Positions 1 through 6,272 of a stretch of DNA of 7,937 nucleotides are shown here, one piece after another. The notes beneath the pieces are model-generated. The model did not search any database, was not told the origin of the DNA, and saw only the letters and a list, made by a program, of their open reading frames with translations. The stretch spans positions 1-7,937 of the forward strand of contig CAMCEP010000123.1 of assembly GCA_945873675.1 (NCBI GenBank), in the 5' to 3' direction. Each line of letters opens with the position of its first letter. The first letter of the stretch is position 1. The translations under genes and the position numbers were made by a program. Source of the stretch: Asaia bogorensis (GTDB lineage: Bacteria > Pseudomonadota > Alphaproteobacteria > Acetobacterales > Acetobacteraceae).

Positions 1-123
1 CAGGCACACCAATACCACCGCCGCGCCCAAAAGCGCGGCATTGCGCTTTTGGCGGCGCGCCGCCTGAAAGGCTTCCTCCCCGCGTATTACCGCGGGAAGG
101 CTGGTGGCATAGGCTTCTTGCAT
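1..123 (-). CDS. phnE: Phosphonate ABC transporter permease PhnE, N-terminal fragment
   Basis: Only the first 41 codons are in the window; the gene runs off the left edge. The peptide starts MQEAYATSLPAV, has a basic cytoplasmic stretch (RRQKR, residues 23-27) and then enters a hydrophobic segment (about 29-41) that looks like the first membrane helix. This is how PhnE-type inner-membrane permeases begin. Identification rests mainly on position: the ATG lies 2 bp after the phnD stop codon (TGA-GC-ATG), in the usual phnC-phnD-phnE order, so translation is probably coupled to phnD. No strong Shine-Dalgarno is visible, which fits coupling. The family forms the channel through which PhnD-delivered phosphonate is taken up, powered by PhnC. 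The diagnostic permease (EAA) loop lies outside the window, so the family call is contextual. Confidence 0.8.
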   Translation of the reverse strand, partial: MQEAYATSLPAVIRGEEAFQAARRQKRNAALLGAAVVLVCL

Positions 124-125
124 GC

Positions 126-1124
126 TCAGGAACGGCGACGACGCGCCGCGGCTTCCTCACGGCGGAGTTCGACAAAAAGTTCGAAATCCTGATGGCGTAC
201 TTCACGATAGCCAGTGCCGCCGCCGCGTTCGATCTGCTTGTAGATATCGGGATGCGTCTTGGGCAGCGCCAAATGGAAGCGCTTGATGTCTTCCCGGAAG
301 GCCGCAGGAAGATCGGTACGCGTACCCATCGGGCCGTTCAGGATGGGTTCAGACCGCCAGATAATGCGCAAATCGCGCATATTCAGCAGGCCCTTTTGCA
401 CCATGGCAGCCAGATTGCCGCGGCTGAAGCCCTGCGCCTCATCACCCTGGCCAGAGGTCCAGGTGACGGCAGCATCATACTGGCGTTGCAGCACGGCAAC
501 CACCGCCTGTTCATGCCCGCCACCAAAGCCAGTACGAGCGAAATACTGGCCGGCTTCAACGCCAATGCCGGCGCGGCGGAGCGAAAAGCGCGGAATAAGG
601 TAGCCGGAAGCTGAGTTCGGATCGGCCCAGGCCAGTGCCTTGCCACGCATCTGTTCAATATTCGTGATGCCGCTATCGGCGCGCACCACCATCACAGAAA
701 GATAATGGATGGAACCATCCGCTTCTTCCGCGACGAAAAGCGGTTCCACCCCGCCATTGGTATCAAGCCAAGCGCCGGCATAGGCGGAAGCGCCAAGACC
801 TGCGATTTCAATCTGCTTCGCGCTAAAGGCTTGCAGCACGCCGGCATAGTCAGAAGCCGGGAACAGCCGCACCGGCACACCAAAGGTGCGTTCCAGCAAT
901 TCGCGATAGGCACCGAAGCGACCCAGGCGGTCGGCTTCATTTTCCCCACCCAGCAAGCCAACGCGCAGCTGCGGCACTTGTTCGGCCCAGGGGCGGCGGC
1001 CCGGCGCGGGGAAGCCTTCGGTGAAGGTCTCAGTGCGGCGTGGGGTCCAAGCTTGCGCCTGGGCAAGGCTTGGCAACAGGGCAGCGCCAGCGGCAAGCGT
1101 GGCCAGCGAACGACGGGTGATCAT
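126..1124 (-). CDS. phnD: Phosphonate ABC transporter periplasmic substrate-binding protein PhnD
   Basis: Encodes a 332-residue secreted receptor that captures phosphonates (in characterised members 2-aminoethylphosphonate, related alkylphosphonates or phosphite) and delivers them to PhnE. I start it at the ATG at 1124, behind a good Shine-Dalgarno; an upstream in-frame ATG at 1157 would translate through that site and overlap phnC. Residues 1-24 are a signal peptide (MITRRSLATLAAG, cleavage near AQA); the double Arg is only weakly Tat-like. The mature part has the PhnD/PtxB hallmarks: LRVGLLGGENEADRL (53-67), a conserved ADPNSASGYLIPRF block (167-180) that in PhnD proteins forms part of the phosphonate site, and GGGHEQAVVAVL (201-212) with the conserved His at 204. 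The C-terminus is Arg-rich (AAARRRRS). It lies 29 bp after phnC and 2 bp before phnE, inside one operon. The exact ligand cannot be read from sequence. Confidence 0.93.
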   Translation of the reverse strand: MITRRSLATLAAGAALLPSLAQAQAWTPRRTETFTEGFPAPGRRPWAEQVPQLRVGLLGGENEADRLGRFGAYRELLERTFGVPVRLFPASDYAGVLQAFSAKQIEIAGLGASAYAGAWLDTNGGVEPLFVAEEADGSIHYLSVMVVRADSGITNIEQMRGKALAWADPNSASGYLIPRFSLRRAGIGVEAGQYFARTGFGGGHEQAVVAVLQRQYDAAVTWTSGQGDEAQGFSRGNLAAMVQKGLLNMRDLRIIWRSEPILNGPMGTRTDLPAAFREDIKRFHLALPKTHPDIYKQIERGGGTGYREVRHQDFELFVELRREEAAARRRRS

Positions 1125-1132
1125 GTCGCAAT

Positions 1133-1137
1133 CTCCT
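1133..1137 (-). promoter_or_regulatory. Ribosome binding site fixing the phnD start
   Basis: On the minus strand the sequence reads AAAAGGAGATTGCGACATG. The AGGAG core sits 8 nt before the ATG at 1124, in the phnC-phnD gap. It decides for the 1124 start over the in-frame ATG at 1157, which would place this site inside the coding sequence. Confidence 0.8.
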
Positions 1138-1153
1138 TTTGGGGGGATAGTGT

Positions 1154-1951
1154 TCAAGCCACCGCGAGCTGATGCGGCGTGGCGCCGACAGCCAGCGCGG
1201 CTTCTTCGGCGAATTCTTCCTCGGTCACGCCATAAACCTCGCGGATGCGGGCGGCGGTGAGCTCCGCGGGCGGGCCATCAAACACCACACGCCCGGCATT
1301 CAGCGCAACAATGCGGTCGCAATAATTGCGTGCCGTGGTCAGGTCATGCAGATTGACCAGCACGGTCAGGCCATCGCGGTTAACATCGCGCAGCGCATCC
1401 ATCACAATTTTCGAATTGCGCGGGTCGAGCGAGGCAATCGGCTCATCGGCCAGGATCAGGCGCGGATTCTGCATCAGCGCGCGCGCAATCGCGACCCGCT
1501 GCTGCTGCCCGCCAGAAAGTGTGTCCGCGCGTTGTAGTGCGGCCTCGGCCAGGTCAAACCGATCAAGCGCGGTCAGCGCCATGGCGCGTTCTTCGGCGGT
1601 GAACATCTTGAACATGGAAGACAGCATGGGGCGCTGATTGAGCCTGCCAACCAGCACATTGGTCAGCACATCAAGCCTTTGCACCAGGTTGAATTGCTGG
1701 AAGATCATGGCGGACCGCATGCGCCAATCGCGTAACGCCCGGCCCTTCAGTTGCGTCACATCCTGGCCATCGAAGATGATGCGCCCTTCGCTGGGCTCCG
1801 TCAGGCGATTGATCATGCGGAGCAGCGTGGATTTACCCGCGCCTGAACGCCCGATCACGCCCACCATCTGCCCGGCTGGGATAGACAGGCTGACGCCATC
1901 AACCGCCGTTTTGCTGCCAAAGCGCCGCGTCAGTCGTTCGATTTCCAGCAT
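1154..1951 (-). CDS. phnC: Phosphonate ABC transporter ATP-binding protein PhnC
   Basis: Cytoplasmic ATPase that drives phosphonate import with PhnE and PhnD. From the ATG at 1951 it has 265 residues, normal for PhnC, and starts MLEIERLTRRFGSKTAVDGV as the family does. All ABC motifs are intact: Walker A GRSGAGKS (34-41), Q-loop IFQQFNLV (83-90), signature LSGGQQQR (145-152), Walker B LILADEP (165-171), D-loop SLD (174-176) and switch His (NLHDL, His202). The long insert between Q-loop and signature (NVLVGRLNQRP...) is typical of PhnC. An alternative in-frame ATG at 1969 adds six residues; I prefer 1951 because the Pho box spacing puts the likely transcription start at about 1969-1970. Neither start has a strong Shine-Dalgarno (GGGG, 5 nt before the 1951 ATG). 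It is first in the operon, with phnD 29 bp downstream. Confidence 0.94.
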   Translation of the reverse strand: MLEIERLTRRFGSKTAVDGVSLSIPAGQMVGVIGRSGAGKSTLLRMINRLTEPSEGRIIFDGQDVTQLKGRALRDWRMRSAMIFQQFNLVQRLDVLTNVLVGRLNQRPMLSSMFKMFTAEERAMALTALDRFDLAEAALQRADTLSGGQQQRVAIARALMQNPRLILADEPIASLDPRNSKIVMDALRDVNRDGLTVLVNLHDLTTARNYCDRIVALNAGRVVFDGPPAELTAARIREVYGVTEEEFAEEAALAVGATPHQLAVA

Positions 1952-1991
1952 GGAAGCCCCGGTTTTCATGAGGCGGGCCTAGCAATGCTGT

Positions 1992-2009
1992 GTGACAGGT
2001 AAATGACAG
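1992..2009 (-). promoter_or_regulatory. Pho box (PhoB binding site) upstream of phnC
   Basis: The minus strand reads CTGTCATTTACCTGTCAC. That is two direct 7-mers, CTGTCAT and CTGTCAC, separated by 4 nt, the architecture of the enterobacterial/alphaproteobacterial PhoB site (CTGTCAT-AWAW-CTGTCAY). Both half-sites match the consensus fully; the only differences are in the 4-nt spacer (TTAC). The box points toward phnC, its downstream edge 40 bp before the ATG at 1951. Ten nucleotides after the box, the usual spacing to a -10 element, is TAGGCC (1981-1976), a poor -10 as expected for an activator-dependent promoter. This implies induction of phnCDE by phosphate starvation. Not tested experimentally here. 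Confidence 0.85.
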
Positions 2010-2137
2010 CCGTGTGAAGGATCGGAGTCCTTGGGGAGTTCGGGGGCTCACCTGCAACCTTCACCCCAATCCGAGGTAGCGCGCGCCAGACAGCGACCTG
2101 ATTGCGCATTGATGTCAGGTTCCATAGACAGATCATC

Positions 2138-3430
2138 ATGAATCGCCCCAGTTTCCCGCTTTATGCTGACCTTTGCGGGTTCAATGCCCTGCTGCCGCCG
2201 CGCACAGCCTGCGCCCGGGCAGAGGGCGATATCACCGCGGATCACGTTATTATCGGTGCCGGCTATACCGGGCTTGCTGCTGCGCGCCGCCTGGCTGAGC
2301 TCACGCCTCAGGCGCGGATCATTGTGATCGAAGCGACAGAGGTTGGTGAAGGCTCCTCCGGTCGCAATTCAGGATTTGCCAGCCCGCGCGACCTGCCTGC
2401 CGGCCCCAACGCCGCCGACCTTACGCATGCTGAGGCGCTGAACCGCTTCACCGAAGAAGGCTGGGCTTGGCTAATGGCGCCGATCAGACAGCATGGAATT
2501 GATTGTCGCCTGCAACTTTCCGGCCGCATCAAGGCGGCCGCCACCGATCTTGGGGCGAAGCAGGTCCGGGCTTTGGAAGCAGCGGTGAAGGCAGCCGGTT
2601 TGCCACATCAGCTATGGGATCGCAGCACGCTGCAAGAACGCATCGGCACAAGCTATTACCAATGCGCGCTATACACTGAAGAAGGTTATTTGCTTGACCC
2701 TGCGGCGCTGATCCGAGGCCTGGCTGACACCTTGCCCGCCAATGTGGCGCTGCATGAAAATACGCCGCTGCTTTCGATGCAGCGTCGGGGCAATTGGTAC
2801 CTGGAAACCCCTTCCGCGCGCATCACTGCGCCATCCGTCATTATGGCGACCAATGCCGCCATCCGGCATTTTGGCCGCCTGCGTGACCGGCTGGTGACCA
2901 TCTACACCTATGCGGCCCTTTCTGAGCCCTTGAGCGCAAAGGATGCGCTGCATCTTGGCAGCCTGCCTGTTTGGGGCTTGCTGCCTTCGCATCGTTTGGG
3001 AACCACCGTGCGGCGCGTTGGGCCGGACCGGCTTATGGTGCGGTCCATGTATGCGCATGAACGGCCAGTACCCGCGCCGCGCGTGCGGGAAACCCTGCTT
3101 TCCTGCTTTCATCGGCGCTATCCAGGGCTTACCCATATCGGTTTGGATCAGGTCTGGGGCGGTACCACGGCGCTTACCATGAATGGTGCGCCATGGTGGG
3201 GCCAGGTGGAAGAAGGGCTCTACACCTCAGCTGGCTGCAATGGTTCTGGCATTGTGAAGGGCAGTATTCTTGGCAAACGTCTTGCGGAATTGGCACTCGG
3301 CCAATGCACGCAGCATGAGGTGCGCGCCACTTGGGGGCTGGCCAATTGGGTGGCACCGGAGCCCTTTCGTTCGATCGGCTTTGAACTTATTGCCGCGCGT
3401 GAACGCCGTGCCGCGGGGTTGGAAACCTGA
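2138..3430 (+). CDS. FAD-dependent amine oxidoreductase (DAO / PuuB-OrdL-like)
   Basis: A 430-residue flavoprotein of the D-amino-acid-oxidase fold, probably cytoplasmic (no signal peptide). The N-terminal FAD site is clear: VIIGAGYTGLAAARRLAE (37-54, GxGxxG at 40-45), with Glu65 ending the second beta strand (IIVIEA) to bind the ribose. It is followed by the GEGSSGRNSGF block (70-80), typical of the gamma-glutamylputrescine oxidase (PuuB)/OrdL branch. The C-terminal FAD part is also present: VWGGTTALTMNGAPWWG (339-355) and LYTSAGCNGSGIVKGSILGK (361-380). Members oxidise primary or secondary amines and N-methylated amino acids to imine/aldehyde with H2O2 or electron transfer; the substrate here is unknown. 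The ATG at 2138 gives the N-terminal length seen in this branch; an in-frame TTG at 2102 lacks support. It is divergent from the Pho-controlled phnCDE operon, which makes an aminophosphonate substrate an attractive but unproven idea. Confidence 0.85.
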   Translation: MNRPSFPLYADLCGFNALLPPRTACARAEGDITADHVIIGAGYTGLAAARRLAELTPQARIIVIEATEVGEGSSGRNSGFASPRDLPAGPNAADLTHAEALNRFTEEGWAWLMAPIRQHGIDCRLQLSGRIKAAATDLGAKQVRALEAAVKAAGLPHQLWDRSTLQERIGTSYYQCALYTEEGYLLDPAALIRGLADTLPANVALHENTPLLSMQRRGNWYLETPSARITAPSVIMATNAAIRHFGRLRDRLVTIYTYAALSEPLSAKDALHLGSLPVWGLLPSHRLGTTVRRVGPDRLMVRSMYAHERPVPAPRVRETLLSCFHRRYPGLTHIGLDQVWGGTTALTMNGAPWWGQVEEGLYTSAGCNGSGIVKGSILGKRLAELALGQCTQHEVRATWGLANWVAPEPFRSIGFELIAARERRAAGLET

Positions 3431-3508
3431 AGCATCGCCGGGCCAAGTGTTTCAATTTTCGCTGGGACTTGATCCAAGATATCGGCTGAAGCAGGCTGCG
3501 CCTTGATC

Positions 3509-3514
3509 GGGAGG
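3509..3514 (+). promoter_or_regulatory. Ribosome binding site of the Bug/TctC gene
   Basis: GGGAGG lies 6 nt before the ATG at 3521. It selects this ATG rather than an in-frame TTG at 3503 that would put the site inside the gene. Confidence 0.75.
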
Positions 3515-3520
3515 AACCCA

Positions 3521-4489
3521 ATGAAAAGACGCGCCCTGCTTGCCGCAACCCTGGCCGCGCCGGCCCTGCCGGCTGGGCTCAGCGCCCAGGAAACCTGGCC
3601 CAATCGCAGCGTTGCCGTGCTGCTCGGCTATCCGCCGGGCGGCGTCACAGATTTTGCCGCGCGCGGCATTGCGGACCGCATGAGCCGCGAATTGGGCCAG
3701 ACATTGGTGGTGGATAATCGCCCAGGTGCCGCGACAGCGGTTGCCAATAACGCTGCCGCTCAGGCGCGGCCAGATGGCTATACGCTGCTGATGGGTACCT
3801 CGACCCTTGCCATCAACCCCGCACTTCAGCCCAATTTGCAACCGCGCGATCCGGTGGCGGCACTCACGCCGATTGGCATGGCGTTTCGCACGGCCTTCAT
3901 CCTGCATGTGCATCCATCATTGCCCGTGCGCAGCACGGCGGAGCTGATTGCCTATGCCAAGGCCAATCCTGGCCGCGTGAATTTCAGTTCGTCGGGCACC
4001 GGGGCGGTGAACCACCTTTGTCTTGAATTGTTCCGTGCGCGCGCCGGGATTGATGTGGTGCATGTGCCCTATCGCGGTGGTGCCGCGGCCTTGATTGATC
4101 TCCGGCAGAATCGCGTGCAGGCCATGTTCAGCGCGGTGCAGGAAGCTCTGCCTGCGGTGCGGGAAGGGGCGACGCGTGCACTCGCCATCTCCTCCAAAGA
4201 AAGGGTTGCGCTGCTGCCAGATTTACCCCCGGTGGCGGATGCGCTGCCCGGCTTTGATGGCGTTTTCTGGCAGGGGCTATTCGGCCCGGCCGGCCTGCCC
4301 GCGCCCATCGTGGCGCGCGCAGCCCAGGCGCTCGCGGCGGCAACACAGGACCGTGACCTGATCGCGCGCATGGGCGAACAGGGCGTGGTGTTGCAAACCG
4401 GCGGACCTGAGGTTTTGGCGCGCACCCTTGCCGAAGAATTGGTCATGTGGGGCGATCTTATCCGCAGCCAGAACATCAAACCTGAATAA
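3521..4489 (+). CDS. Tripartite tricarboxylate transporter-type (Bug/TctC) periplasmic binding protein
   Basis: A 322-residue secreted solute-binding protein, the normal length for the Bug family. The first about 23 residues are a signal peptide (MKRRALLAATLAAPALPAGL, cleavage near SAQ-ET) whose RRALLA core is Tat-like. Bug hallmarks follow in order: WPNRSVAVLLGYPPGGVTD (26-44), the first carboxylate-binding loop; VVDNRPGA (63-70); ARPDGYTLLMG (82-92); HVPYRGG (181-187); and LFGPAGLPAPIV (253-264). Family members bind carboxylated compounds (citrate, other di/tricarboxylates, nicotinate, amino acids) and usually hand them to TctA/TctB membrane proteins. No tctA or tctB is in the window, so this is an orphan receptor, as is common where the family is expanded. 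It starts 90 bp after the FAD oxidoreductase, same strand, possibly co-transcribed. Ligand unknown. Confidence 0.92.
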   Translation: MKRRALLAATLAAPALPAGLSAQETWPNRSVAVLLGYPPGGVTDFAARGIADRMSRELGQTLVVDNRPGAATAVANNAAAQARPDGYTLLMGTSTLAINPALQPNLQPRDPVAALTPIGMAFRTAFILHVHPSLPVRSTAELIAYAKANPGRVNFSSSGTGAVNHLCLELFRARAGIDVVHVPYRGGAAALIDLRQNRVQAMFSAVQEALPAVREGATRALAISSKERVALLPDLPPVADALPGFDGVFWQGLFGPAGLPAPIVARAAQALAAATQDRDLIARMGEQGVVLQTGGPEVLARTLAEELVMWGDLIRSQNIKPE

Positions 4490-4559
4490 GCAGGGCTTGG
4501 CCCCGGCCCAAAGCTTGCTAGGCTTCCACCCAGGGTAGCGCCCCCGCGCTGCCATGGAC

Positions 4560-4564
4560 GGGAG
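4560..4564 (+). promoter_or_regulatory. Ribosome binding site of the family-5 binding protein gene
   Basis: GGGAG sits 7 nt before the ATG at 4572. It favours that start over the in-frame ATG at 4554, whose six extra codons would run through this site and add charged residues (MDGRHN) ahead of the signal peptide. Confidence 0.65.
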
Positions 4565-4571
4565 ACACAAC

Positions 4572-6191
4572 ATGAACTGGAAGAACCGCCTTTGGGGCGC
4601 GGCGCTGACCGCTGCCCTGATGGCCATGGGCGTTGCTGGCGCTGAAGCTCAGCAGCAGCCCAAAACCTTGCGCATCGCCATGACTGCGACCGATGTGCCA
4701 ACCACAACCGGCATGCCGAATAACGGGTTTGAGGGCATGCGCTTCCTTGGCTATCCGGTCTTCGAATCCCTCGTGCTTTGGGATTTGTCGCGCGCTGATC
4801 AGCCGGCCGGGATCAAGGCCGGCTTGGCGGAACGCTGGGAACAGGATGCCAATGACCCGCGCATCTGGCGCTTTCATTTGCGCCGTGGCGTCACCTTCCA
4901 TGATGGTACGCCCTTCAATGCGGACGCCGTGCTGTGGAATTTCGACCGCTTCTTCAAGAATGACAGCCCGCAATTCGATGCAACAGGCAGCGCGATCACG
5001 CGCGGGCGCATCCCGGTGCTGGAATCCTATCGTAAGGTGGACGACTTCACGTTCGAGACCACAACCACGCGCCCCGTTTCCTACTGGCCCTTCCTGTCCG
5101 TCTATGTGCTGATCACCTCCCCCAATTCCTTTGAACAGGCTGGGCGTGATTGGGCGCGGGTTGCGGCTTTGCCGCCGGCCGGCACCGGCCCCTTCCGGCT
5201 TACCCGCTTCGTGCCCCGTCAATCGGCGGAGCTTTCGCGCAACGACAATTACTGGGACGCATCGCGCCGCGCGAAGCTTGATCGCGTGATCCTGCTGCCC
5301 ATGCCGGAAGCCAATACGCGGCTAGCCGCGCTGCGCTCAGGCCAGGTGGATTGGATTGAGGTGCCGCCACCCGATGCCATAGGTTCGCTCCGTCAGGCGG
5401 GCTTCAATATCGTGACGAACTCCTACCCGCATGTTTGGCCCTGGGTTTTTGCCACGGGTCGTGCGAGCAGCCCGGTGGCTGATGTGCGCGTGCGTCAGGC
5501 ACTGAATTACTGCATTGACCGCGATGGCATGGTGCAATTGCTGAATGGCACGGCGGAACCTTCTGTGGGCTTCGTCAAGGCGAATGATCCCACCTTTGGC
5601 AACCCGGCCAATCGCTATCGGCTGGACCCCGCCCGGGGCCGCGCCTTGCTGGCGGAAGCGGGCTATAACGCGCAGCGTCCGCTCACGCTCAAGGTTGGCA
5701 TTTCCAATTCTGGCTCGGGCCAGATGCTGCCGCTGCCGATGAATGAATTCCTCCAGCAATCGCTCCAGCAGAATTGCGGCGTACGGGTGAATTTTGACGT
5801 GGTGGAATGGAACACCTTGCTGGGGGCGCTGCGCTTCCCGCCGGATCAGCCGGCCTGGCTTGGCGCGGATGCGGTGAATATCAGCCTTTATTCATCCGAT
5901 GCCTCGGCCTTTGCGCGCTGGTTCCTGTCTTCCAACTTTGCACCGCGCGGTTCGAATAACGGCCATTGGAAGGATGACCAATTCGATGCCGCCTTCGCTG
6001 AATTGGAACGTGAACGCGACCCGGCGAAGATCAACCAACTGCTTGCCACGGCGCATGCGCGGCTGGTGGATAATCCCCCCTGGCTTTGGATTGTGCATGA
6101 TCTTAACCCCCGCGCCATGAGCCGGCGCGTGACGGGCTTCACCTCGGCCCAATCCTGGTTCCAGGATCTGACGACGGTGGATTTGCGCTGA
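4572..6191 (+). CDS. ABC transporter family-5 periplasmic binding protein (peptide/nickel/opine type, SBP_bac_5)
   Basis: A 539-residue secreted receptor of the DppA/OppA/NikA class. Residues 1-26 are a signal peptide (MNWKNRLWGAALTAALMAMG, cleavage near AEA-QQQ). The mature N-terminus enters the fold with TLRIAMTATDVP (32-43) and VFESLVLWD (63-71). The family signature spans GLAERWE...WRFHLRRGVTFHDGTPFNADAV (84-120). Further hallmarks are PAGTGPFRL (202-210), RNDNYWD (223-229), the VRVRQALNYCIDRDGMV stretch in the second half, and a C-terminal WLWIVHDL segment. Length is ordinary and no key block is missing. The class takes up di/oligopeptides, nickel, opines, glutathione or sugars; the ligand cannot be read from sequence. 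No permease or ATPase genes follow: the gene ends in an intrinsic terminator, so the rest of its transporter must be encoded elsewhere. It begins 82 bp after the Bug protein gene and may be the last gene of the flavoenzyme unit. Confidence 0.92.
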   Translation: MNWKNRLWGAALTAALMAMGVAGAEAQQQPKTLRIAMTATDVPTTTGMPNNGFEGMRFLGYPVFESLVLWDLSRADQPAGIKAGLAERWEQDANDPRIWRFHLRRGVTFHDGTPFNADAVLWNFDRFFKNDSPQFDATGSAITRGRIPVLESYRKVDDFTFETTTTRPVSYWPFLSVYVLITSPNSFEQAGRDWARVAALPPAGTGPFRLTRFVPRQSAELSRNDNYWDASRRAKLDRVILLPMPEANTRLAALRSGQVDWIEVPPPDAIGSLRQAGFNIVTNSYPHVWPWVFATGRASSPVADVRVRQALNYCIDRDGMVQLLNGTAEPSVGFVKANDPTFGNPANRYRLDPARGRALLAEAGYNAQRPLTLKVGISNSGSGQMLPLPMNEFLQQSLQQNCGVRVNFDVVEWNTLLGALRFPPDQPAWLGADAVNISLYSSDASAFARWFLSSNFAPRGSNNGHWKDDQFDAAFAELERERDPAKINQLLATAHARLVDNPPWLWIVHDLNPRAMSRRVTGFTSAQSWFQDLTTVDLR

Positions 6192-6196
6192 AATCC

Positions 6197-6217
6197 GCAC
6201 GCCTTTGTGAAGCGTGC
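6197..6217 (+). other. GC-rich hairpin after the family-5 binding protein gene
   Basis: GCACGC (6197-6202) and GCGTGC (6212-6217) form a perfect 6-bp stem with a 9-nt loop, starting 5 nt after the stop codon. No T-run follows, so it is not an intrinsic terminator by itself. It may protect the mRNA 3' end or assist the stronger hairpin 6 nt downstream. It could also be chance. Confidence 0.4.
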
Positions 6218-6223
6218 TAAACG

Positions 6224-6253
6224 AAGGGGGCAGTCTCAGGCTGCCCCTTTTTT
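6224..6253 (+). terminator. Rho-independent terminator
   Basis: GGGGCAG (6227-6233) pairs perfectly with CTGCCCC (6241-6247) around a 7-nt loop (TCTCAGG), followed at once by six T (6248-6253). Flanking AA before the stem can pair with part of the T-run. It lies 32 bp after the family-5 binding protein stop, so it should end transcription of the plus-strand block. Its T-run ends only 19 bp before the lrgA ATG. Confidence 0.9.
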
Positions 6254-6272
6254 CGTGCGAAAGTCACCGCCC

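Noticed and set aside
705..1172. 155-codon plus-strand open frame opposite phnD
   Set aside because: Antisense shadow of phnD with no recognisable motif or ribosome binding site.
2017..2032. Small inverted repeat AAGGA-TCGGAG-TCCTT in the phnC/oxidoreductase intergenic region
   Set aside because: A 5-bp stem with no T-run and no match to a known operator; it could be a regulator site but is within chance expectation.
2102..2130. Possible promoter (TTGCGC, 17 bp, TAGACA) for the FAD oxidoreductase, and the in-frame TTG at 2102 as its start
   Set aside because: Each hexamer matches consensus at only about half of its positions, and the TTG has no Shine-Dalgarno; the 2138 ATG gives the family-like N-terminus.
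2048..2245. 65-codon minus-strand open frame across the intergenic region and oxidoreductase 5' end
   Set aside because: Low-complexity translation without a recognisable motif, overlapping a clear gene; a shadow frame.
3465..3475. CTTG-ATC-CAAG palindrome between the oxidoreductase and the Bug gene
   Set aside because: Only 4 bp of pairing; chance level.
4490..4530. Imperfect GC-rich inverted repeat after the Bug/TctC gene as a terminator
   Set aside because: The stem is interrupted and no T-run follows; not enough to call termination between the Bug and family-5 genes.
4518..5222. 234-codon minus-strand open frame opposite the family-5 binding protein
   Set aside because: Lies antisense to a gene with intact family signatures; long antisense frames are expected in GC-rich DNA and its translation shows no domain.
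6207..6272. GTG at 6207 as an earlier lrgA start
   Set aside because: It would require translation through the intrinsic terminator and adds 22 hydrophilic residues absent from CidA/LrgA proteins.
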